Shown here in pieces: positions 8,957-16,371 of a stretch of 64,000 nucleotides of DNA (its first letter is position 1; each line of letters begins with the position of its first letter). Below the pieces are notes generated by a model. The model searched no databases. It saw only the letters and a list, made by a program, of their open reading frames with translations, and was not told the DNA's origin. Origin of the DNA: an uncultured Pelagibacteraceae bacterium (GTDB lineage: Bacteria > Pseudomonadota > Alphaproteobacteria > Pelagibacterales > Pelagibacteraceae); the NCBI GenBank assembly GCA_902636025.1, contig CACPQG010000001.1:195770-259769 (forward strand), given 5' to 3'. The translations under genes and the position numbers were made by a program.

Positions 8957-10081
8957 ATGGCAAAAAGAGATTATTACGATGTTTTGGGTGTCAGTAAAGG
9001 CGCAACACCTGATCAGATTAAATCAGCCTACAGAAAATTAGCAGTAAAGTATCATCCTGACAAGAATAAAGGAGACAAAGCATCAGAAGATAAATTTAAA
9101 GAGGCGTCAGAGGCGTACCATGTACTCTCAAATGCAGAAAGAAAACAAAATTACGACAATTTTGGACATGCTGCTTTTGAAAATGGTGGAGGTGGAAGAG
9201 GAGGTTTTAGTAATTTTGATTTCTCTAGCCATTTTTCGGATATATTTGAAGATTTTTTTGGTGAGGGTTTTGGTGGTGGAAGAAGGTCAAGAAGATCGAA
9301 CAATAGAGGTTCTGACCTAAGATACGATTTATCTATTACTCTTGAGGAAGCTTACTCTGGCAAAAAACAAGATATAAAATTTTCTTCTTCGGAAAAATGT
9401 GAAACTTGTAAAGGAAGTGGCTCTAAACCTGGACATAATGTTGGTTCTTGTTCGATGTGTGGTGGTCATGGTCAAGTTAGGTCAAGTCAGGGGTTTTTTA
9501 CAGTTCAACAGACTTGTCCGCAATGTTCAGGATCAGGTGAAGAAATCACTAACCCGTGTTCTAGTTGTGGAGGTCAAGGTAAGAAACAATCCTCTAAAAG
9601 GCTGTCTGTAACTATTCCGAAAGGAGTTGATGATGGAACTAGAATAAGACTATCTGGTAAAGGTGAGGCCGGCACTAGAGGGGGAAGTAATGGTGATTTA
9701 TATTTATTTATAAATGTTTATTCCCATGATTTATTTAAAAGATCTGACGAAAATTTATTTTTTGAGTGTCCAATTTCGATCGCAGACGCTGCCTTAGGCA
9801 CCTCTATAGAAATTCCTACTATTGATGGAGGTAAAGCGAAAATTAAAATTCCTCCTGGAACACAAAGTGGAAAACAATTCAGGCTTAGAGGAAAAGGAAT
9901 GCCTTATATGAGAGGAAGTGGAATGGGAGATCTTTATATTCAAGTAAATACAGAAGTCCCAATTTCCTTAAATAAGGAACAGAAAGAGTTGCTTGAAAAA
10001 TTTCGAGAAATTGAAAATGAGAAGTCTAACCCAAGTATAAAAAAATTCTTTCAAAAAGCTAAAAGTTTTTGGAAAAGTTAG
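8957..10081 (+). CDS. dnaJ: Chaperone DnaJ (Hsp40, type I)
   Basis: Co-chaperone that delivers substrates to DnaK and stimulates its ATPase. The 374 residues show the complete type I layout: J domain with YHPDKNKGDK (HPD near residue 34), Gly/Phe-rich linker (about 75-115), four zinc-binding repeats CETCKGSG, CSMCGGHG, CPQCSGSG and CSSCGGQG (about 149-212), then the two C-terminal beta domains with the IPPGTQSGKQFRLRGKGMP motif. The start MAKRDYYDVLGVSKGA is canonical. Last gene of the grpE-dnaK-dnaJ group. Confidence 0.98.
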   Translation: MAKRDYYDVLGVSKGATPDQIKSAYRKLAVKYHPDKNKGDKASEDKFKEASEAYHVLSNAERKQNYDNFGHAAFENGGGGRGGFSNFDFSSHFSDIFEDFFGEGFGGGRRSRRSNNRGSDLRYDLSITLEEAYSGKKQDIKFSSSEKCETCKGSGSKPGHNVGSCSMCGGHGQVRSSQGFFTVQQTCPQCSGSGEEITNPCSSCGGQGKKQSSKRLSVTIPKGVDDGTRIRLSGKGEAGTRGGSNGDLYLFINVYSHDLFKRSDENLFFECPISIADAALGTSIEIPTIDGGKAKIKIPPGTQSGKQFRLRGKGMPYMRGSGMGDLYIQVNTEVPISLNKEQKELLEKFREIENEKSNPSIKKFFQKAKSFWKS

Positions 10082-10108
10082 GCTTGTAAATATATAAAAA
10101 ATTTATTC

Positions 10109-10273
10109 ATGAACTTTGAACAGATAATGCCTGCTATAGCACTAATTTTAGTTTTAATATTAGTGCTTCCTGGTTTTATTTCGTCAAACTCAAAATTTAA
10201 AGTATTCCTAAAAAATATATCTATTTGGGCTATAATTGTTTTGGTTGTTGTGATAGTTCTATATTTCATTTAA
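10109..10273 (+). CDS. 54-residue small membrane protein, unknown function
   Basis: A short open frame in the 195-base gap between dnaJ and dapB: ATG at 10109, TAA at 10271-10273, three bases before the dapB ATG. The product is two hydrophobic helices (about residues 7-24, PAIALILVLILVLPGF, and 38-54, ISIWAIIVLVVVIVLYFI) joined by a short polar turn SSNSKFKVFLK. It fills the gap almost exactly and has normal codon use for this genome, which supports it being real. No family recognised; the antisense frame across the same stretch is judged a shadow. Confidence 0.65.
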   Translation: MNFEQIMPAIALILVLILVLPGFISSNSKFKVFLKNISIWAIIVLVVVIVLYFI

Positions 10274-10276
10274 CAA

Positions 10277-11053
10277 ATGAAAAAAATAAATTTAGCTATT
10301 TCAGGATGCATGGGACGAATGGGACAGCAGATAATAAAATCTGCAAAATCCGACAAAAGCTTCAATATAGTTGCTCTTACAGAAAATAGAAAAATAAAAA
10401 AAAAAATAAATGGTGTTGATTTAAGTTTAAATAGTGAAAAATCTTTAAAAAAAGCCGATTTAATAATAGATTTTACAACACCAAAATGCACTTTTGAAAT
10501 TCTAAAAATTTCAGCAAAATTAAAAAAAAGGATTGTTATAGGCACGACTGGATTTACAAAAAAAGAAGAAAATTTAATAAAAACATTTTCCAGAAAAATA
10601 CCAATTTTGAAAGCGGGGAATATGAGCTTAGGAATAAATTTATTAATGTACTTAACTGAAATTACTTCAAAATCTCTAGGAAATAATTTTCTAAGCAAAG
10701 TTTTTGAAATACATCACAAACATAAGAAAGATCATCCATCCGGAACAGCTTTGATGCTTGGAAAAGGAATAGCTGTTGGTAAGAAAAAAGACTTTTATAA
10801 ATTAATGGGAAAAACATATTTAAATAAAAAATCATTTCCTTATGGAAAAAAAATTAATTTTAATTCATTAAGAAAAGGGGAAATTATTGGAGAACATGAA
10901 GTATCCTTTTCAAGTGGTAAAGAAATTATTACTTTAAATCATGAGGCATTTGATAGAGCACTTTATTCTGAAGGGGCTCTCGCAGCCGCAAAATGGTTAA
11001 GAAATAAGAAGCCAGGTCTTTATTCAATGAGAGATCTTTTGAACTTTAATTAA
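10277..11053 (+). CDS. dapB: 4-hydroxy-tetrahydrodipicolinate reductase
   Basis: NAD(P)H-dependent step of the diaminopimelate/lysine pathway, feeding peptidoglycan and lysine. The 258 residues match the family. Nucleotide-binding SGCMGRMGQQI lies at about 8-18, IGTTGFTKKEE at about 86-96, KAGNMSLGINLL at about 110-121, and the substrate/catalytic motif EIHHKHKKDHPSGTALML near 146-163. The stop overlaps the nth start as TAATG, implying coupled translation. Confidence 0.97.
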   Translation: MKKINLAISGCMGRMGQQIIKSAKSDKSFNIVALTENRKIKKKINGVDLSLNSEKSLKKADLIIDFTTPKCTFEILKISAKLKKRIVIGTTGFTKKEENLIKTFSRKIPILKAGNMSLGINLLMYLTEITSKSLGNNFLSKVFEIHHKHKKDHPSGTALMLGKGIAVGKKKDFYKLMGKTYLNKKSFPYGKKINFNSLRKGEIIGEHEVSFSSGKEIITLNHEAFDRALYSEGALAAAKWLRNKKPGLYSMRDLLNFN

Positions 11054-11706
11054 TGAGCGAAAAATATCGTGCTAAACTAATTAGAAAAATATTAAATAAA
11101 ACATATCCAAAAATTTCAGTTCCTTTGAAAAGTAGAAATGTTTTTACACTACTAATTTCTGTTCTTTTATCTGCTCAGTGTACAGACGTTAATGTAAATA
11201 ATGTTACAAAAAATATTTATCCTAAATATTATAAGCCTATTCATTTCTTAAAATTAGGAAGAAAAAAAATTGAAAAATTGATTAAAAAAATCGGAATATT
11301 TAGAATTAAATCAAAAAGTATTTATAATTTATCAAAAATTTTACAGAGGGAATATAATGGCAATGTACCGAGAACTTTTGAAGAGCTTGAGAGGCTGCCA
11401 GGCGTAGGTCATAAAACAGCAAGTGTAGTTATGTCTCAAGGCTTCGGTCATCCTGCTTTTCCTGTCGACACCCATATTCACAGATTAGCTCAAAGATGGG
11501 GGTTAACAAACGGGAAAAACGTTGCTCAAACCGAAAAAGATTTAAAAAGAATATTTCCAAAAAAATATTGGAATAAATTGCATCTTCAAATAATTTTTTA
11601 TGGTAGAGAGTTTTGTAAGGCTCGTGAATGTTACGGAATAACTTGTAAAATTTGTACTAGTTGTTATCCTAATAGAAAGAAACCAATTAAAACAAAGAAA
11701 GCATAA
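11053..11706 (+). CDS. nth: Endonuclease III (DNA glycosylase/AP lyase)
   Basis: Removes oxidised pyrimidines in base-excision repair. The 217 residues include LLSAQCTDVNVNNVT, the helix-hairpin-helix LPGVGHKTASVVMS with catalytic lysine in GHKTA (near residue 122), and VDTHIHRLAQRWG with catalytic aspartate. The C terminus has five cysteines in CKARECYGITCKICTSC (11614-11664), but the spacing is C-X4-C-X4-C-X2-C-X2-C rather than the usual C-X6-C-X2-C-X5-C of the 4Fe-4S cluster. Translation start overlaps the dapB stop. pfkB-type kinase follows after one base. Confidence 0.95.
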   Translation: MSEKYRAKLIRKILNKTYPKISVPLKSRNVFTLLISVLLSAQCTDVNVNNVTKNIYPKYYKPIHFLKLGRKKIEKLIKKIGIFRIKSKSIYNLSKILQREYNGNVPRTFEELERLPGVGHKTASVVMSQGFGHPAFPVDTHIHRLAQRWGLTNGKNVAQTEKDLKRIFPKKYWNKLHLQIIFYGREFCKARECYGITCKICTSCYPNRKKPIKTKKA

Positions 11707-11707
11707 A

Positions 11708-12637
11708 ATGAAAATTTTAGGAATAGGAAATGCGATTGTCGATGTTATTTGCAAAGTGAATGACGATTTTTTATCTAAAAATAATTTAAATAAAAGTACC
11801 ATGAAATTGATTTTTGAGGAAAAAGAGTTCAAAAATTTGCTTTCAAATCTTAAAATAGAAAAAACTGTTTCTGGTGGCTCGGTTGCAAATTCAATAGTTG
11901 GTTTGTCTCAACTAAAAAATAAAGTTGGTTTTATTGGTAAAGTTTCTGATGATGAGCTCGGTGGAAAGTATGAAGAGGGACTGAAACAAGAAAGTGTAAA
12001 ATATTTTTATTCTAAAAAAAAAGAGGAACTTCCAACAGGGACTTGTTTAATACTGGTAACTCCTGATTCTGAGAGAACCATGTGTACTTTTTTAGGTACT
12101 GCAGGAAAAATAAACGAAAATGATGTTAGCGCAGATGCAATTAAGCAAAGTGAGATCATTCTCTTAGAAGGATATTTGTGGGATGAAGGTGATCCTAAAA
12201 AAGCATTTGATAAAGCTATACAAAATGCAAATAAGGTCGCTATGTCTTTATCAGATCAATTTTGTGTTGATAGACACAAGCCTCATTTTCTAGAACTTGT
12301 AAAAAATAAATTAGATATAACTTTTGCAAATGAACAAGAAATAATGTCATTAATAGACGCAAAATCTTTCGATGAAGTAATAAGTTTCTCAAAGTCTCTT
12401 AGTAAAATAATCGTTTTAACAAGAGGTGAAAAAGGAGCTGTAGCAATTTATAAAAACGAAGTTGTTGAATGTGGGATAAAACAAAATCTTAAAATTGTTG
12501 ATTTGACAGGCGCAGGAGATCTTTTTGCAGCAGGATTTTTACATGGTCATGTAAATAACATGTCATTAAGAGAAAGTTTGGATAAAGGCACTGAAATGTC
12601 ATCAAAAGTAATTCAACAAATTGGTGCAAGACTTTAA
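11708..12637 (+). CDS. PfkB-family carbohydrate/nucleoside kinase (adenosine-kinase-like)
   Basis: 309 residues with the ribokinase-family layout: N-terminal MKILGIGNAIVDVICKVNDD, the substrate GG motif SGGSVANSIVGLSQL (about 54-68), and the C-terminal anion-hole/catalytic-base motif DLTGAGDLFAAGFLHG (near 262-277), where GAGD holds the catalytic aspartate. Among PfkB members the N-terminal GIGNAIVD and TPDSERTMCTFLGTA sequence resemble the alphaproteobacterial adenosine-kinase-like group. The substrate cannot be fixed from sequence alone; adenosine or a sugar are possible. It is the last gene of a run beginning at dapB. Confidence 0.88.
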   Translation: MKILGIGNAIVDVICKVNDDFLSKNNLNKSTMKLIFEEKEFKNLLSNLKIEKTVSGGSVANSIVGLSQLKNKVGFIGKVSDDELGGKYEEGLKQESVKYFYSKKKEELPTGTCLILVTPDSERTMCTFLGTAGKINENDVSADAIKQSEIILLEGYLWDEGDPKKAFDKAIQNANKVAMSLSDQFCVDRHKPHFLELVKNKLDITFANEQEIMSLIDAKSFDEVISFSKSLSKIIVLTRGEKGAVAIYKNEVVECGIKQNLKIVDLTGAGDLFAAGFLHGHVNNMSLRESLDKGTEMSSKVIQQIGARL

Positions 12638-12647
12638 AATATTTTAA

Positions 12648-12755
12648 TCATTTTTTTTTTCTTTTAAAACTTCCTTTACCTTTTTTTGGTTTAATTACTC
12701 TAAGTTTATATTTAGGTGTCATTAAATCTTTAGCGATGGAATTTTTTTTTTTCAC
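12648..12755 (-). CDS. arfA: ArfA-like alternative ribosome-rescue factor (35 residues)
   Basis: A short minus-strand frame from GTG (12753-12755) to TGA (12648-12650). The product has N-terminal NSIAKDLMTPKYKLRVIKP followed by KKGKGSFKRK. This lines up with the core of ArfA (E. coli NAIEALL, DPLFRQRV, KKGKGSYMRK), which brings release factor 2 to ribosomes stalled without a stop codon. Its GTG overlaps the TAG stop of the upstream regulator as TAGTG, so translation is probably coupled. A shorter start at an internal ATG (residue 12) would lose the conserved N-terminal helix, so GTG is preferred. Too short for usual gene calling; the match is by eye to a very distinctive motif. A slippery run of ten A residues lies just before the stop codon. 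Confidence 0.75.
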   Translation of the reverse strand: MKKKNSIAKDLMTPKYKLRVIKPKKGKGSFKRKKK

Positions 12756-13333
12756 TATATAAAGTAACCCTTTTTATCACTTTTAATAAAATTTTGATCA
12801 TCAAATGTTTTTTTTAACTTTTTTCTCAGTCTGTATACATGAGTTTCCACTGTATGCGTTTCGGAGTCTTCTGCATAACCCCAAACTTCTTTTTGCAAAA
12901 CATTAATACTAATTGGATCTTTTCGAGTTTTTAAAAATAATATTATCTCAATTTCCCTTTCAGTGAGCTTAAGCTTATTTTTTTTAGAAGAAATAATTCT
13001 CGAGTTCAAATCTAATCTATAATTATTAATATTTATACTTGATTGAAAATCATATTGTTGCATTAATAAATTTGAATTAATTTTTTCAGCAAGCGAAAAG
13101 AAGTTAAATGGATAGTTTTCAATTGTTATTATTTGTTTTTTGTTTATTAAGTTATTATTTAATTTCTTTTTTGTCAGCACAACAAAACTTTTATTTTCTC
13201 TTTTCTTTTGTTCATTTATTAGATCTTTCTCGTTTTCAAAATCAAATAAATCGAAGTTAAAAAAGTTTTTAATCTCATAAATAATATTATATAAAGCTCT
13301 AAAGTTTAAAATATAAACTGCTGATTTACTCAT
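12755..13333 (-). CDS. Response-regulator-like protein with OmpR-type winged helix and degenerate receiver
   Basis: 192 residues. The C-terminal half (about 105-192) is an OmpR/PhoB DNA-binding domain: LKLTEREIEIILFLKTRK, VLQKEVWGYAEDSETHTVET and HVYRLRKKLKK are the transactivation-loop and recognition-helix signatures, ending KSDKKGYFI. The N-terminal half (1-100) has the length of a receiver domain but lacks the acidic pair and a clear phospho-acceptor aspartate, so it is unlikely to be phosphorylated conventionally. No histidine kinase is adjacent. It is divergent from the YkuD gene by 11 bases and coupled to the ArfA-like gene by TAGTG. Confidence 0.82.
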   Translation of the reverse strand: MSKSAVYILNFRALYNIIYEIKNFFNFDLFDFENEKDLINEQKKRENKSFVVLTKKKLNNNLINKKQIITIENYPFNFFSLAEKINSNLLMQQYDFQSSININNYRLDLNSRIISSKKNKLKLTEREIEIILFLKTRKDPISINVLQKEVWGYAEDSETHTVETHVYRLRKKLKKTFDDQNFIKSDKKGYFI

Positions 13334-13344
13334 TTGGTTAATTT

Positions 13345-13836
13345 ATGCTAATAAAAGTTAAAAATAAAGATACTTTAATTTTTGACGAGTTTATTTTTCG
13401 TTGTGCAGTTGGAAAAAAAGGAATCTCTAGTAATAAAAGAGAAGGTGATTTTCAAACACCAAGAGGATTATTTAAACTTGATACTGTTTACTATAGAGAT
13501 GATAGAATTAAAAATATACAAACTAAGTTAAATTTAAAAAAAATAAAAAGAAATATGGGATGGTGTAATGAGCCAAAAAGTGGAAAATATAATTCCTTAA
13601 TAAGTATTAAAGAAAAAATAAAACATGAGAGGTTATATCGAAAAGATAACAAATATGATATTTTAATTGTTATTGATTATAATTTGAAAAAACCTAAACC
13701 TTTTAAAGGAAGTGCAATATTTGTGCACCTTACGAAAAATTTCAACGGAACAGCGGGATGTGTAGCACTTTTAAAAAAGGATCTTTTAATTTTATTAAAA
13801 CTTATAAATAAAAAAACAAAAATTAAGATTTATTAA
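13345..13836 (+). CDS. YkuD-type L,D-transpeptidase-like protein
   Basis: 163 residues. The catalytic segment IFVHLTKNFNGTAGCVALL (about 134-152) fits the YkuD motif, with histidine and a Gly-Cys nucleophile (HLT...GTAGCVAL). Upstream KREGDFQTPRGLFKLDTVYY is the usual substrate-loop segment of this subfamily. No signal peptide is visible, as in the short alphaproteobacterial members of this family, so location is uncertain. It is only 11 bases from the divergent regulator start and shares a palindromic TTAA stop with the convergent yggS-like gene. Confidence 0.88.
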   Translation: MLIKVKNKDTLIFDEFIFRCAVGKKGISSNKREGDFQTPRGLFKLDTVYYRDDRIKNIQTKLNLKKIKRNMGWCNEPKSGKYNSLISIKEKIKHERLYRKDNKYDILIVIDYNLKKPKPFKGSAIFVHLTKNFNGTAGCVALLKKDLLILLKLINKKTKIKIY

Positions 13837-14474
13837 CTACGTTCACCAAAGATTTTCGAACCTATTCTTACATACGTTGCGGAGTTATTTGCAGCAGAAA
13901 GATAATCATTAGACATGCCCATGCTTAACTCCTTAAGATTTGTTTTTTTTTGGATTTCGACCATTTTTTTAAAATAGTACTCAGTATCTTCAACGAAAGG
14001 GGGTATACACATCAAACCAATTATATCTAATTCGAAATCCTCAGTTTTTTTATAAAAATTTTCAAATTCAGATAAAGAAACTCCGCTTTTTTGATCTTCG
14101 TCTCCAATATTAACTTGGATAAATAATTTTGGCTTATAATTTTTTTTAATTTGTTCGTTAGCTATTTTTTCTGCTAATTTAATATTGTCTAGAGAGTGGA
14201 TAAAATCAAATAATGGAAGACAAAATTTTACTTTGTTAGTTTGTAATTTTCCAATCAAATGTAACTTTATTGATTTATTTTTCTCTTTTATTTCTGTCCA
14301 TTTTTCTGAAGCTTCTTGAACTTTGTTTTCCCCAAAATGCAAATGTCCATGATCAATCGCAGGCTGAATATGCTTTATTGGAAAGGTTTTTGAAACTGCA
14401 ATTATTTTTGTATTTGTATTTATTGCGCTTAGCTCCTTATTGATTAGTATTAGGTTATTTACAATATTATGCAT
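13833..14474 (-). CDS. yggS: PLP homeostasis protein (YggS/PLPBP family)
   Basis: Cytosolic pyridoxal-phosphate-binding protein that buffers PLP. The 213 residues form an alanine-racemase-like barrel: IIAVSKTFPIKHIQPAIDHG holds the PLP lysine (near residue 28), HFGENKVQEASEKW follows, then LHLIGKLQTNKVKF, FIQVNIGDEDQKSGVS and the phosphate-binding C terminus ELSMGMSNDYLSA and YVRIGSKIFGER. Its start codon lies in ATGCAT (14469-14474), which also carries the start of the divergent ThiE-like gene. Confidence 0.95.
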   Translation of the reverse strand: MHNIVNNLILINKELSAINTNTKIIAVSKTFPIKHIQPAIDHGHLHFGENKVQEASEKWTEIKEKNKSIKLHLIGKLQTNKVKFCLPLFDFIHSLDNIKLAEKIANEQIKKNYKPKLFIQVNIGDEDQKSGVSLSEFENFYKKTEDFELDIIGLMCIPPFVEDTEYYFKKMVEIQKKTNLKELSMGMSNDYLSAANNSATYVRIGSKIFGERS

Positions 14475-15014
14475 AAGAATTTAAAGATTTATTATTTCAT
14501 ACAAAATTTCAATTTAAAAGAATTATCAAATATCAATAAATCAATAAATGTTATTTTTAGAAATTATAATAGTAAGAATTACATCGAAGATTTAATAAAA
14601 ACTAGAAATTTCTGTAAAAAAAAACAATTTAATTTATATTTATCCAACAACTTAAATTTATCTTTAAAACTTAAGCTAGAAGGAGTTTATTTACCCTCTT
14701 TCAATAAAAAGCTAGTTTACAGTAATTTAAATATTAGAAAAAAATTTAAAATAATAGGTTCTGCACACAACATTTCTGAAATAAAAATTAAGGAAAAACA
14801 AAACTGTGAAGAAATATTTTTAAGCCCTATTTTTAAAACTGAAAAACATAATAATTACTTAGATACTATAAAATTTAATATTCTTGCAGCAAAAACTAAC
14901 AAAAATATCATCGCTTTAGGTGGTATAAATTCCAATAACTTGAAAAGAGTAAATTCTACAAAATCTATTGGAATTGCTTCTATATCTTGGATAAAAAAAA
15001 ACGGCCTAAAATAA
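14469..15014 (+). CDS. ThiE/TenI-like barrel protein, divergent
   Basis: 181 residues related to thiamine-phosphate synthase. Visible barrel landmarks are LKLEGVYLPS (where ThiE has GVHLGQ), IIGSAHNISEIK, EEIFLSPIFKTEKHNNYLD and IALGGINSNNL. The GVHLGQ-type diphosphate/pyrimidine loop is replaced and the protein is shorter than the usual 205-220 residues, so canonical ThiE activity is doubtful. It may be a TenI-like relative or a diverged enzyme. It starts within the same ATGCAT as yggS on the other strand. Its stop codon lies in the loop of the downstream hairpin. Confidence 0.7.
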   Translation: MHKNLKIYYFIQNFNLKELSNINKSINVIFRNYNSKNYIEDLIKTRNFCKKKQFNLYLSNNLNLSLKLKLEGVYLPSFNKKLVYSNLNIRKKFKIIGSAHNISEIKIKEKQNCEEIFLSPIFKTEKHNNYLDTIKFNILAAKTNKNIIALGGINSNNLKRVNSTKSIGIASISWIKKNGLK

Positions 15015-15029
15015 TTTTTAGGCCGTTTT
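14998..15029. terminator. Bidirectional intrinsic terminator between the ThiE-like gene and porin
   Basis: Perfect 14-bp inverted repeat AAAACGGCCTAAAA (14998-15011) and TTTTAGGCCGTTTT (15016-15029) with a 4-base loop. Read on the minus strand the stem is followed by a run of T, ideal for ending the porin transcript; on the plus strand it ends in TTTT followed by AAATTTTT. It is one of only two convincing hairpin terminators I found in 64 kb. Confidence 0.85.
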
Positions 15030-15054
15030 AAATTTTTAACTTGTAATTAAATAA

Positions 15055-16125
15055 TTAGAACGCAAAGTTAATTGCTAATTCTGTTACTTCATTACCAGAT
15101 GCGTTACTGTCATATCCTGGATTAGACTCGTCTGTCTGATATCCTTTGATTGACATTGAACCCATTGTGTATGCGAACTGTATTGAATCAGATTCCATTA
15201 CTACGTCTGCTATTTCAGTTCCACCTTTTACGTTAGACTGAGCATCGTAAGTTTCCTCTAATTCACCGTAAGAAACTGAGAAGTTTTCATTTACGTTAAA
15301 CGCAATTGACATTTTCTCAAATTCAAAATTACCAGCTGCATTAGTTACCTTTTTAGCTGCAGTAGCTGCGCCACCGTCACCAACTAGACCCATATCTAAA
15401 CCACCTGTTTGGTATCCAACTGTTACTGGACCAAATGAGTAATTAGCAAACCAAGTTGCTGTCATAGGGTTGGCTTTTTTAGTAGCACTACCTTGGTCAT
15501 TTTGCACTTCGTCAGCAAATGCACCAGCAGATAAACCTGCATAAGATACATTAACACCAACACCCGTACCAGATCCATATGAACCTGATTGAGCTGAAAC
15601 ACCACCTTCACCAGTTGCTGAATCACCAGCTTCTGGAGTGTAAGCAAATGCTGCTGAAACAGATGCACCACCTACGTCAAATGATGGAGATTTATACAAG
15701 ATTGCATTTCCGTCCATTAAATAACCCATGCTGTCTATTGCAGTTGTTGTTTTCATACCGTCATGGTTTTCTTCGTAAGCTCTTGGTGTTACATCATCGT
15801 ACATACCACCTAAGTTACCTAAACCATTTCCGATTTGGATTGATCCCATTCCACCCATCGTCAAAGTTACGTTTGATGATGATAGAGTAGCACCTTCTAC
15901 TAAGATCATAGTTGTAGAAACTGTGAAACCATTATCTAATTCTCCTGAACCAGAAAACGTAATGTCATGGTTAAAACCATAACCTTCGTCAGTTCTTACA
16001 CCTACTTCTTCAGATGAGTAGGTATAACCAGCGTCACCTGATGCAGTAATTTCACCTGCATATGCTGAACCAGCAACTAAAGATGTTCCTAAAGCTGTTA
16101 GTCCAATTTTTTTTAGTGTATTCAT
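15055..16125 (-). CDS. General porin, outer-membrane beta-barrel
   Basis: 356 residues with a classic signal peptide (MNTLKKIGLTALGTSLVAGS, cleavage after AYA) and a mature sequence of alternating beta strands rich in Gly, Ser, Thr and acidic residues, ending in NEVTELAINFAF with the terminal Phe recognised by the BAM machinery. GELDNGFTVSTTMILVEGA and GSIQIGNGLGNLGGMYD are typical of trimeric alphaproteobacterial porins. Codon use is clearly richer in C and G than surrounding genes and a strong AAAGGAGT Shine-Dalgarno precedes the ATG, indicating very high expression. Probably the main route for small solutes through the outer membrane. Confidence 0.93.
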   Translation of the reverse strand: MNTLKKIGLTALGTSLVAGSAYAGEITASGDAGYTYSSEEVGVRTDEGYGFNHDITFSGSGELDNGFTVSTTMILVEGATLSSSNVTLTMGGMGSIQIGNGLGNLGGMYDDVTPRAYEENHDGMKTTTAIDSMGYLMDGNAILYKSPSFDVGGASVSAAFAYTPEAGDSATGEGGVSAQSGSYGSGTGVGVNVSYAGLSAGAFADEVQNDQGSATKKANPMTATWFANYSFGPVTVGYQTGGLDMGLVGDGGAATAAKKVTNAAGNFEFEKMSIAFNVNENFSVSYGELEETYDAQSNVKGGTEIADVVMESDSIQFAYTMGSMSIKGYQTDESNPGYDSNASGNEVTELAINFAF

Positions 16126-16371
16126 AATAAATACTCCTTTTGTTATTAATTATTCATATGAATAGGGGCTTTATACAGATAAATAGATATTAAGTTTACA
16201 AACAAGCCGCATAAATGCTTATAAAATTAATTTATGTTGCATAAATATCACTTAAAAAGCCACGTTTTACATGCAATTGTGATTTTATGTGTCATTTTGG
16301 TGCTTTTTTAAGATTTACTAAGTTTTAGATGTGTTTTTTCAAATAATGTCATAAAAAATGTATACCTAAAC
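16126..16371. promoter_or_regulatory. Shared upstream region of porin and DUF3576 lipoprotein
   Basis: A 246-bp divergent intergenic region, long for this genome. It holds the porin Shine-Dalgarno sequence, a perfect 14-base palindrome TATTCATATGAATA at 16151-16164 in the porin leader, and a T-run-ending inverted repeat (AAAAAGC near 16254-16260 with GCTTTTTT near 16302-16309). Promoter elements must exist for a highly expressed porin but I cannot fix -35/-10 boxes with confidence. Confidence 0.45.

Noticed and set aside
10270-10698. Minus-strand frame antisense to dapB
   Set aside because: Phe/Ile-rich shadow of an AT-rich gene; dapB motifs explain the sequence.
15462-15890. Overlapping frames on both strands within the porin gene
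   Set aside because: Leu/His-rich shadows of a highly biased coding sequence with no domain or ribosome-binding site.
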